Assembly (NCBI GenBank): GCA_937868675.1 | Contig: CALMNJ010000342.1 | Coordinates: 1-5,359, forward strand | Source of the DNA: an uncultured Bacteroidota bacterium | GTDB taxonomy: Bacteria; Bacteroidota; Bacteroidia; B-17B0; Aurantibacillaceae | DNA: 5,359 bases | Direction: 5' to 3' | Shown: piece by piece, positions 1-5,359 of the stretch | Layout: every line of letters begins with the position of its first letter | How positions within the stretch are numbered: the first letter of the stretch is position 1 | Made by a program: the position numbers and the translations under genes | The notes under the pieces: model-generated | Databases searched by the model: none | Seen by the model: only the letters and a program-made list of their open reading frames with translations | Told to the model about the DNA's origin: nothing

Positions 1-19
1 GCCTTAACTTAGAACGTAA

Positions 20-544
20 ATGAGGGAGGCCTGTGTCATATCAACCCATGGTAAACCGCCGAAGGCTGAAAACGCTTTAACACTCACCGAACCCGAAAAA
101 GGAACAAAAGCAGCTATTGTGTTTTATCGTAAACGACAACTAAAAAAATTGGCGGTAAGTAAAACTTTTTATTTTCATGCCGAAGAAAAAAACACACCGG
201 TGCGAGATTTTCAGAATGGATTAGACGATGCGGGATACGCGTTTTTTTACTCTGGGGGGCGCGGAACTGAAGTAAAGTTTAATGGTTACTATGCCAAAAT
301 AAAGTCGGTGAAACGAAAACACAAATCGGAGATAGTGGGTAAGGAAACCTCAAGGACAGAGTTTTATTATGAAGTGAAAATTGAGAACAGGTTTTATTTC
401 AACGAAAATCTACAATCTGAAATAAACCCGGTTCGGCTTCTTGGCAGCTATACCGGAGTCGAATCGCGGCGGTTCCGGCAGTACCTGCCGGCCCTTACAA
501 CGTATCAAAAAGTAATGAGTCACAACAAAATGTACAGCCTTTGA
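20..544 (+). CDS. Hypothetical basic protein, 174 aa, unknown function
   Basis: I do not recognise this protein and assign no function. The ORF opens with ATG directly after an in-frame TAA (17-19), so the start cannot lie further upstream, and it ends with TGA. There is no Shine-Dalgarno sequence in front, which is common in Bacteroidota. The product is rich in Lys and Arg and has no signal peptide or transmembrane stretch, so it is probably cytoplasmic. From about residue 50 it reads as alternating aromatic and charged residues, with AFFYSGGRGTEVKFNGYYAK at about 74-93 and then a Lys/Arg-rich stretch (KSVKRKHK). This suggests a compact beta-rich domain that could bind nucleic acid; a PUA/EVE-like fold is possible, but that is only an impression. 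Its ATG overlaps a TGA in another frame (ATGA), so an upstream gene may be translationally coupled. moaA begins 28 bp downstream on the same strand, so co-transcription is plausible. Coding status is likely from its length and composition, not from homology. Confidence 0.6.
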   Translation: MREACVISTHGKPPKAENALTLTEPEKGTKAAIVFYRKRQLKKLAVSKTFYFHAEEKNTPVRDFQNGLDDAGYAFFYSGGRGTEVKFNGYYAKIKSVKRKHKSEIVGKETSRTEFYYEVKIENRFYFNENLQSEINPVRLLGSYTGVESRRFRQYLPALTTYQKVMSHNKMYSL

Positions 545-572
545 GCATGGTATTTTTCTGTAACTTTAAGGG

Positions 573-1616
573 TTGTCATCGAATCGTTCAGATACTCACT
601 CTGGTCGCCCAACTGTAACCTCCGAAAACATTCTTAGAGATCAGTTCGGGCGGGTGCACGATTATCTCCGTATCTCCTTAACCGAGCGCTGCAACCTGCG
701 ATGCACTTACTGTATGCCAGAGGAGGGGGTGATTTTAAAGCCTAATTCAAGCTTTATGACACGGAACGAAATAATTGAAATTGCAGGGAATTTTGTAAAG
801 CTTGGTGTAAAAAAAATACGACTTACCGGCGGCGAACCCCTGGTACGTCACGATGCAAAAGAAATTATGGAAGGGCTCGCAAAACTTCCGGTAAGCCTTG
901 CAGTTTCTACCAACGGGTTGCTTGCTGACCGGTTTATTGAGACATTTAAAAAATGTGGCGTACGCTCCGTGAATGTTAGTCTGGATACCTTAAAGTCAGA
1001 ACGATTTAGTGGCATCACCCGCCGCAATTATTTCGACACCACCCTCGCTAATATCGGGCTTTTGCTGAAGGAGAATTTTCATCTGAAATTAAACGCGGTA
1101 CTCATGAAAGGAGTGAATGATGACGAGATTGGTGACTTTGTTGAGTTTACCAGAGACAAAAACCTGCATTACCGTTTTATAGAATTTATGCCGTTTAATG
1201 GCAACCGTTGGGACTGGAGCAGGGGTGTTTCGTTCAAAGAGATCATGGAACAACTGGAGCAACGCTACGCGGGGCGAATACAAAAGCTGGAGGACAAAAA
1301 GCACGATACGGCAAAGGCTTATAAAATAAAAGGCTACCAGGGAACCTTTGCCATTATTTCATCCGTTACCAACCCGTTTTGTGATAGCTGCAACCGCCTG
1401 CGGCTTACCGCCGACGGCAAAATGAAAAACTGCTTGTTTTCCGGTAATGAAACCGATTTGCTTGGAACCCTGAGGCAGGGCAAGGATATAACGCCACTTA
1501 TTCTTGAAAGTATTCTAAACAAAAAAGCGGTGCGGGCCGGCATGGATGACTTTACTGATTTTGCTGACCCCAAACACAACCAGCAAAACCGCAGCATGAT
1601 AACCATTGGTGGGTAA
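573..1616 (+). CDS. moaA: GTP 3',8-cyclase MoaA (molybdenum cofactor biosynthesis)
   Basis: MoaA is a cytoplasmic radical-SAM enzyme. It converts GTP to 3',8-cyclo-7,8-dihydro-GTP, which MoaC turns into cyclic pyranopterin monophosphate, the first stage of molybdenum-cofactor synthesis. All family hallmarks are visible, numbered from the TTG start: the N-terminal 4Fe-4S motif CxxxCxxC at C40, C44 and C47 followed by MPEEG; the SAM-binding TGGEPL at 85-90; the second cluster at C270, C273 and C287 (CxxC-x13-C); the adjoining NRLRLT with the two arginines that contact GTP; and the C-terminal Gly-Gly (IGG) needed for activity in characterised homologues. At 347 aa the length is normal to slightly long. 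The start is uncertain. An in-frame TAA at 567-569 blocks extension, the first ATG falls after the first cysteine cluster, and only TTG at 573 (or a rare ATT at 630) keeps the conserved LRDxFGR-YLRISLT segment. No MoaC, MoaE, MoeA or molybdoenzyme gene is visible here, so its partners must be elsewhere. Confidence 0.96.
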   Translation: MSSNRSDTHSGRPTVTSENILRDQFGRVHDYLRISLTERCNLRCTYCMPEEGVILKPNSSFMTRNEIIEIAGNFVKLGVKKIRLTGGEPLVRHDAKEIMEGLAKLPVSLAVSTNGLLADRFIETFKKCGVRSVNVSLDTLKSERFSGITRRNYFDTTLANIGLLLKENFHLKLNAVLMKGVNDDEIGDFVEFTRDKNLHYRFIEFMPFNGNRWDWSRGVSFKEIMEQLEQRYAGRIQKLEDKKHDTAKAYKIKGYQGTFAIISSVTNPFCDSCNRLRLTADGKMKNCLFSGNETDLLGTLRQGKDITPLILESILNKKAVRAGMDDFTDFADPKHNQQNRSMITIGG

Positions 1617-1685
1617 AATTTATCAGCCTACCCAACCCTTCCTTCCTGGCGAATGTACTTGTATTTAAAACCAGACTATTTTGTT

Positions 1686-3932
1686 ATGAAAAAACACATT
1701 ATTATTTCAGGAGCCATTTTATTAAGCAGTCTTATGAAAGCCCAAACAGTTGCGGTTCAGTTTTATATAGACGCGAACAACAATTGTACTTATAATGCTG
1801 GTGAGCAATTATTATACAATGTAAACGCAAATTTAACTTATATAACGAGTTCGCTTGTGCCACAAACAGCGTATACGGGAACAGCAACCAGCTGCAGCAG
1901 TGGCGTTATTTTTTATCTTAACAATCCGCTTACTCCGCCACAGAACACACTTTATATTTCAAATGCACCTGGCATACAGGCTAATCTCACCTGCGGTAAT
2001 TACAACAACCTTACATACAACACCAACAACATACAATATCTTCCGGTAACGGTGTCGAATGCAACCACCAATGTTGGCAATACGTTAAATTACTGTAGCT
2101 ATTATAGCAGCCTTGGCACATATACGTACGCTAATAACCTGTCCACTGTTCCGCTTGGAATATGCTCAAATTTTGGTTCGGATTCAATTTACATCTCATT
2201 TACCCAGTACGATTACTACAACTGCACTGCGGGCAACCTTAGCCCGAGGACTTTTAGCCTGTACTTTGATGGACTAAATTACGATGTGCTTACAACCACA
2301 GGCGGTTACGGCTATCAAACCGCTTCCGGAGCAAATTCGGGAAGCAAAGTGAGTGAATTCTACTACTCACAACAGGATAACATTTATTTTACTCCAAAAT
2401 TTCCCAGCACTTTTACTGCTCTGGGAACACATACCTTCGCCATTGTATCAAGCCCATTGTATGCGAATGCAGCTTCTTCAAACATCAGCTTCAGTTGCCT
2501 TGTAACCTCCGTACCATGCTCTAAAATAAGCGGAAAGTTTTATTCCGATTGCAATCAAAACTGCGTTTTCGATAGTGGAGACAGTTACGGTGTAGGTGCA
2601 AATGCGACAGGCCATGTATTTAACTCGCTCGGTACTAATATCACTTTTTATCCGGCCTTCAATGGCGATTTCGCATTGTATTTACCTTCGGCTAACGCCT
2701 ATTCTATGACCCAGATATCAACAAACCCCAGCTATACAGCATGCAACACCAGCACCATCACGATACCGGCGGCATCAACCAACACTTACATGTTTGGCTA
2801 CAAAACTTCACCTTCGTCCTATAACAACCCCGGTATCTATATTCATCGTTCCAACGGCCCCCTTAATTCGAGCCCAGGCGTAGGTATTGAATACGGTATT
2901 TATGTCACGAACCAATTTATTAGCCTGTGCACAAGCACACAAACAAACCCGGGCAAATTAAAATTTGTGCTTCCCAAATTTTTCAGTTACATGGGCGCCC
3001 TCACCGGCCCCACTCCAACTTTTGTTTCTGGTACCTCACAAGATACTCTGGTATGGAATATCTCGAACTTTTCAGCAATTAGCAACACCCTCTGGATTAA
3101 CTACTTTGCCACCTTTAGCCTGGCCATAAGCCCCACCGTAACAATGGGCACACCATTCACCCTGCAGGGCATAATTTCGCCACTATACGACAATTCTTTA
3201 TCAAACAACGTTTCAACACAAATAAGATATTGTGGCGGGCCATTCGACCCCAACAATAAGGAAACAGAGGCTGCGGGAATATACAGCAACGGTGACGTGC
3301 CTTATTCAACCAAACAATTTTATTACACTATCAACTTTCAAAATGTGGGCACAGCACCTGCAGTTAATGTAAAGACGGTGGATACGTTGGATGTGAACTT
3401 TGACCTGAGTACTCTGGAAGTTGTTCAGAGTTCATACCCCGTGCGCACGCAAATTGACAATAGCAGTCGGCAGGTAATATTTAATTTTGATGGCATTAAC
3501 CTGCCTGATGCCTCCAGCAACGAACCTAAAAGCCACGGTTTTGTGAAATACGGTATTAAATATAAAAACGGTACTCCTGTAAATACCGTATTGAAGAACA
3601 GAGGTCATAATTTTTTCGATTTCAATGCAGCTGTTCCAACCAACCAAACTGCCAACAAGCTGATCGTTGTAACAGGCATAGATTCAAATACCGGGGGATT
3701 GGCTAATGTGAAGGCCATTCCCAACCCATTCAGCGAAAAGCTCACGATCAGTTCCGAAAAGAAAATAACAAGACTTCGTGTGTATAGCCTTGTTGGAGAA
3801 TTAGTAAAAGAAACGCAAGGCACCAGCAATGACGTTGAATTAAGTTTCGAAAACCTTCCTTCTGCAATTTATATTATTTTGGTTGAAAGCGCCGATGGTA
3901 ACGCATCGAGCTTAAAAGTAGTTAAACAATAA
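1686..3932 (+). CDS. Secreted T9SS cargo protein with DUF7619-like and type A sorting domains
   Basis: This is a 748-residue extracellular or surface protein. Residues 1-20 form a signal peptide: MKK, a hydrophobic core, then KAQ with likely cleavage before or near Gln20. Two similar modules follow, each with hydrophobic-FY-x-D-x-N-x-NC: FYIDANNNC at about 26-34 and FYSDCNQNC at about 285-293. They resemble the Asp/Asn-rich beta-sandwich repeats (SdrD-B-like) of surface proteins and may bind calcium. At about 517-660 is a DUF7619-like domain, seen as GPFDPNNKE, YTINFQNVGTAPA, VDTLD, NLPD, SHGFVKYGIK and FFDFN followed by TNQTAN. The last 70 or so residues, from AIPNPFSEKLTIS through VYSLVGELV to AIYIILVE and KVVKQ, match the type A T9SS C-terminal sorting domain, so export through the outer membrane and removal of this tail are expected. 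The middle is rich in Ser, Thr, Asn, Tyr and Cys; the cysteines may form disulfides outside the cell. An in-frame ATG at 1653 exists but would put 11 polar residues before the signal peptide, so 1686 is preferred. The ligand or activity is unknown; adhesion or a structural surface role is an inference. Confidence 0.88.
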   Translation: MKKHIIISGAILLSSLMKAQTVAVQFYIDANNNCTYNAGEQLLYNVNANLTYITSSLVPQTAYTGTATSCSSGVIFYLNNPLTPPQNTLYISNAPGIQANLTCGNYNNLTYNTNNIQYLPVTVSNATTNVGNTLNYCSYYSSLGTYTYANNLSTVPLGICSNFGSDSIYISFTQYDYYNCTAGNLSPRTFSLYFDGLNYDVLTTTGGYGYQTASGANSGSKVSEFYYSQQDNIYFTPKFPSTFTALGTHTFAIVSSPLYANAASSNISFSCLVTSVPCSKISGKFYSDCNQNCVFDSGDSYGVGANATGHVFNSLGTNITFYPAFNGDFALYLPSANAYSMTQISTNPSYTACNTSTITIPAASTNTYMFGYKTSPSSYNNPGIYIHRSNGPLNSSPGVGIEYGIYVTNQFISLCTSTQTNPGKLKFVLPKFFSYMGALTGPTPTFVSGTSQDTLVWNISNFSAISNTLWINYFATFSLAISPTVTMGTPFTLQGIISPLYDNSLSNNVSTQIRYCGGPFDPNNKETEAAGIYSNGDVPYSTKQFYYTINFQNVGTAPAVNVKTVDTLDVNFDLSTLEVVQSSYPVRTQIDNSSRQVIFNFDGINLPDASSNEPKSHGFVKYGIKYKNGTPVNTVLKNRGHNFFDFNAAVPTNQTANKLIVVTGIDSNTGGLANVKAIPNPFSEKLTISSEKKITRLRVYSLVGELVKETQGTSNDVELSFENLPSAIYIILVESADGNASSLKVVKQ

Positions 3933-4001
3933 CCTACGCTTTATTCAGGCAATAGGTCGTTTCAACCAAACCATAGACTATAAAACCAAAAGACGGCCTT
4001 G

Positions 4002-4032
4002 CTGCGGGGAAAGAAATTTCTCCGCAGTTTTT
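4002..4032 (+). terminator. Rho-independent terminator after the T9SS cargo gene
   Basis: An 11-bp inverted repeat (CTGCGGGGAAA at 4002-4012 and TTTCTCCGCAG at 4017-4027, with one G-U pair) encloses a GAAA loop and is followed directly by TTTTTGTTT. It lies 69 bp after the stop of the secreted-protein gene and 6 bp before the stop of the convergent channel gene. The U-tract is clear only on the plus strand. On the minus strand the hairpin is not directly followed by a T-run, so it may stop the channel transcript less well. The rest of the gap (3933-4001) holds nothing I can identify. Confidence 0.85.
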
Positions 4033-4038
4033 GTTTAA

Positions 4039-5055
4039 CTACTGTCCAAGAAAAGACTTAAGACTTTTTACCTGGTCGGGACTTCCCAGCACAAATATTT
4101 TTGAGGATGGGATCATTTTTGTGTCGGCGCTGGGGTTCACGATATACTCGCCCATGGCGGTTTTAAATCCTACAATATTGGCTCCGCTTTTATTGCGGAC
4201 TTCAAGATCTTTCAGTGTTTTATTCCGGAGCGATTCGGGAATCACGTCCAGAGCAATTTCTTCAAGATTTATTGAGTCGCCACTTTGAATGGTAATATAA
4301 TCCAGAAATTCCATGACGTCGGGTTTCATCACCAGGCTTGCCATGTGCGCGCCACCTACCTTATCGGGCATGATTACATTATCGGCACCTGCAATTTTTA
4401 ATTTGGCATCGCTGCCATCGTCGCTGGCGCGCGAAATAATAGTGAGCTTGCTGTTAAGATTGCGTGCCGTGAGCACAATAAACACGTTGGCGGCATCGGC
4501 AGGCAGTGTGGTAATAAGCGCCTTAGCCTTTAAAACACCGGCTTTCAATAAAATATCATCCTGTGTGGCGTCGCCGGTAATAACCAGATCAGAGAACTGA
4601 TGGTTCATGCTTGATGTGAGGTTAAAATCGCTTTCGATTACCACAAAGCGCTTTTTGTGTTTTTTCAGCACCTGGGCAGCCTGGCGACCATTACGGCCAT
4701 AGCCGCATATAATCACGTGATCTGATAACTTTTCAATTGTTGCACTCAAGCGTTTATTCCTGAAAAAAAGATTAAGCTCACCGTCAACCACAAACTTTGT
4801 AATGGAAGAAACAGCGTAAGCAAAAGTACCGAAACTTGTGATAATTAAAAAAATCGTAAAAATTCTTCCTCCGGTTCCAAGTGGTACTATTTCTCCATAA
4901 CCAACTGTGGTAACCGTTATCACGGTCATGTACATAGCATCAATCAGGCTTGCCCTGGAAATGATCATATAACCCACTGTGCCAATCACAAACAGTCCAA
5001 GCATCAGAAACAGTGGAACGAGAAAGCGGAAATATTCTTTCAGTAATCTAAGCAC
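4039..5055 (-). CDS. Two-TM potassium channel with cytoplasmic RCK (TrkA-N/TrkA-C) domain
   Basis: This is a 338-residue inner-membrane K+ channel subunit of the MthK/GsuK/Kch type, expected to work as a tetramer with a gating ring of RCK domains. Numbered from the GTG start: TM1 spans about 10-32; a pore helix leads to the selectivity filter TVGYGE at 50-55; TM2 spans about 64-88, with Gly76 a candidate gating hinge; a short linker follows. The TrkA-N/RCK Rossmann fold starts at about 111, with the dinucleotide motif GYGRNG at 118-123 and an acidic residue (E141 in VIESD) where NAD-type ligands usually hydrogen-bond the ribose. GDATQDDILLKAGV at 161-174 is typical of the family. A TrkA-C domain fills about 263-336. 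Length is normal for the family. Only one filter is present, so this is a channel and not a TrkA subunit. The start is taken at GTG 5055 because AAGGAG sits 6 nt upstream; the in-frame TTG at 5061 would directly abut that AAGGAG. An upstream in-frame TAA rules out a longer form. The ligand (nucleotide or Ca2+) cannot be read from sequence. Confidence 0.95.
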   Translation of the reverse strand: MLRLLKEYFRFLVPLFLMLGLFVIGTVGYMIISRASLIDAMYMTVITVTTVGYGEIVPLGTGGRIFTIFLIITSFGTFAYAVSSITKFVVDGELNLFFRNKRLSATIEKLSDHVIICGYGRNGRQAAQVLKKHKKRFVVIESDFNLTSSMNHQFSDLVITGDATQDDILLKAGVLKAKALITTLPADAANVFIVLTARNLNSKLTIISRASDDGSDAKLKIAGADNVIMPDKVGGAHMASLVMKPDVMEFLDYITIQSGDSINLEEIALDVIPESLRNKTLKDLEVRNKSGANIVGFKTAMGEYIVNPSADTKMIPSSKIFVLGSPDQVKSLKSFLGQ

Positions 5056-5061
5056 TACCAA

Positions 5062-5067
5062 CTCCTT
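5062..5067 (-). promoter_or_regulatory. Ribosome binding site AAGGAG of the potassium channel gene
   Basis: On the minus strand AAGGAG occupies 5067 to 5062. The spacer TTGGTA leaves 6 nt to the GTG at 5055-5053, a normal distance. Starting at the TTG within that spacer would leave no gap, so this site decides the start in favour of GTG. Such a strong Shine-Dalgarno sequence stands out against the other genes in the window, none of which has a well-placed one. Confidence 0.6.
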
Positions 5068-5080
5068 TTTTGATTTAAGG

Positions 5081-5109
5081 CAACATTATCGTAATTCTTT
5101 TTCGGCCAA
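5081..5109 (-). promoter_or_regulatory. Possible Bacteroidota-type promoter for the potassium channel gene
   Basis: On the minus strand, TTG (5109-5107) is followed after 18 bp by TAATGTTG (5088-5081). That is one mismatch from the Bacteroidota housekeeping -7 consensus TAnnTTTG, and the spacing from the -33 TTG is acceptable. It would give a short leader before the AAGGAG site. It lies just downstream of the putative terminator of the preceding gene, which fits separate transcription. Such short motifs are common in AT-rich DNA, so this is tentative. Confidence 0.28.
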
Positions 5110-5110
5110 G

Positions 5111-5136
5111 CAACAAAACTGCCTCTTTTGGGGCAA
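5111..5136 (-). terminator. Probable intrinsic terminator of the right-edge gene
   Basis: Read on the minus strand, TTGCCCC (5136-5130), an AAAA loop and GAGGCAG (5125-5119) form a 7-bp stem with one C-A mismatch and one G-U pair, followed by TTTTGTTG. It starts about 23 bp after the TAA of the truncated minus-strand gene. The imperfect stem and interrupted T-run make it weaker than the hairpin at 4002-4032. Confidence 0.4.
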
Positions 5137-5159
5137 TCAACATTTATTAAAAATATAGA

Positions 5160-5359
5160 TTAACGTATCAGGCCATTGAGGTCGTCAACGATCGTATTTC
5201 CGACATTCACAACCTTTGATTTTGCCTTTAATCCGCCATTCACAATCACTTCGGTGTTTGTATTTACCTGACAAAAAACGCCGTTAATGGTAAACCCCAG
5301 AAGCTCAGCTGTGCCTATATCAAATAAAAATGAGCCAGAACAGCCCAGGGCCTGCACTT
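5160..5359 (-). CDS. C-terminal end of an unknown protein, 5' end outside the window
   Basis: The last 65 complete codons of a minus-strand reading frame are visible, ending in TAA at 5162-5160. The frame is open to the window edge. A GTG at 5357-5355 could be read as a start, but nothing about the following residues (QALGCSGSFLFDIG) looks like an N-terminus and no ribosome binding site can be seen, so truncation is more likely. The visible part alternates hydrophobic and polar residues, is rich in Gly, Asn, Thr and Val, and has two cysteines. Stretches such as TEVIVNGGLKAKSKVVNVGN suggest successive beta strands, as in the end of a beta-rich or beta-solenoid protein. It is not a T9SS type A sorting domain: there is no PNP motif and no GxY segment. 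I do not recognise the family. It is separated from the channel gene by about 100 bp that hold a probable terminator and a weak promoter, so the two are probably not one operon. Confidence 0.5.
   Translation of the reverse strand, partial: VQALGCSGSFLFDIGTAELLGFTINGVFCQVNTNTEVIVNGGLKAKSKVVNVGNTIVDDLNGLIR

Noticed and set aside
551..558. TATTTTTC as a promoter element for moaA
   Set aside because: It matches most of TAnnTTTG, but no TTG is found at the required 17-23 bp upstream; the nearest (541-543) is only 7 bp away.
547..618. 23-codon ORF annotated as a gene
   Set aside because: It is very short, has no ribosome binding site and no recognisable product. It is kept only as a possible leader in the finding about the moaA start.
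1610..1633. Inverted repeat TGGGTA/TACCCA just after moaA as a terminator
   Set aside because: The stem is only 6 bp with a 13-nt loop, starts before the moaA stop codon, and is followed by ACCCTT with no T-run, so it is unlikely to terminate transcription.
1653..1685. Longer N-terminus of the secreted protein starting at ATG 1653
   Set aside because: It would place MYLYLKPDYFV before a textbook signal peptide that begins with MKK at 1686.
1678..1686. TATTTTG as a Bacteroidota -7 promoter element
   Set aside because: It is one base short of TAnnTTTG and lies immediately before the start codon, leaving no room for a leader.
3101..3829. Minus-strand ORFs inside the secreted-protein gene
   Set aside because: They lie within the DUF7619-like and sorting-domain coding region and their translations show no independent motif.
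4031..4600. Plus-strand ORFs at 4031-4288 and 4313-4600
   Set aside because: They are opposite-strand shadows of the channel gene, whose filter and RCK motifs prove the minus strand is coding.

Overview
The window looks like ordinary chromosomal DNA from a member of the Bacteroidota. The best evidence is the large gene in the middle. Its product has a signal peptide ending in Ala-Gln, a DUF7619-like domain of the kind common in this phylum, and a C-terminal type IX secretion (T9SS, Por) sorting domain; T9SS is essentially confined to this phylum. Weak or absent Shine-Dalgarno sequences in front of most genes fit the same assignment. The genus cannot be told from the sequence.

Layout, left to right. 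A short basic protein of unknown function (20-544, +) is followed closely by moaA (573-1616, +), which encodes the radical-SAM GTP 3',8-cyclase of molybdenum-cofactor synthesis. After a gap of about 70 bp comes a 748-residue secreted T9SS cargo protein (1686-3932, +). Its transcript probably ends at a strong intrinsic terminator hairpin (4002-4032). A two-transmembrane potassium channel with a cytoplasmic RCK/TrkA nucleotide-binding regulatory region runs convergently (4039-5055, -). Its likely GTG start is set by a clear AAGGAG ribosome binding site. At the right edge lies the 3' end of another minus-strand gene of unknown function (5160-5359, -), followed by a plausible terminator and then a weak promoter candidate for the channel gene.

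The genes do not form an obvious single pathway. moaA stands without other molybdenum-cofactor genes here, the surface protein is probably transcribed separately, and the channel is a stand-alone ion-transport gene. I saw no RNA gene, insertion sequence, CRISPR array, integrase or phage gene. I found no convincing new biological system. The items most worth a second look are the unidentified ORF before moaA, the odd start region of moaA, the domain architecture of the secreted protein, and the truncated gene at the right edge.
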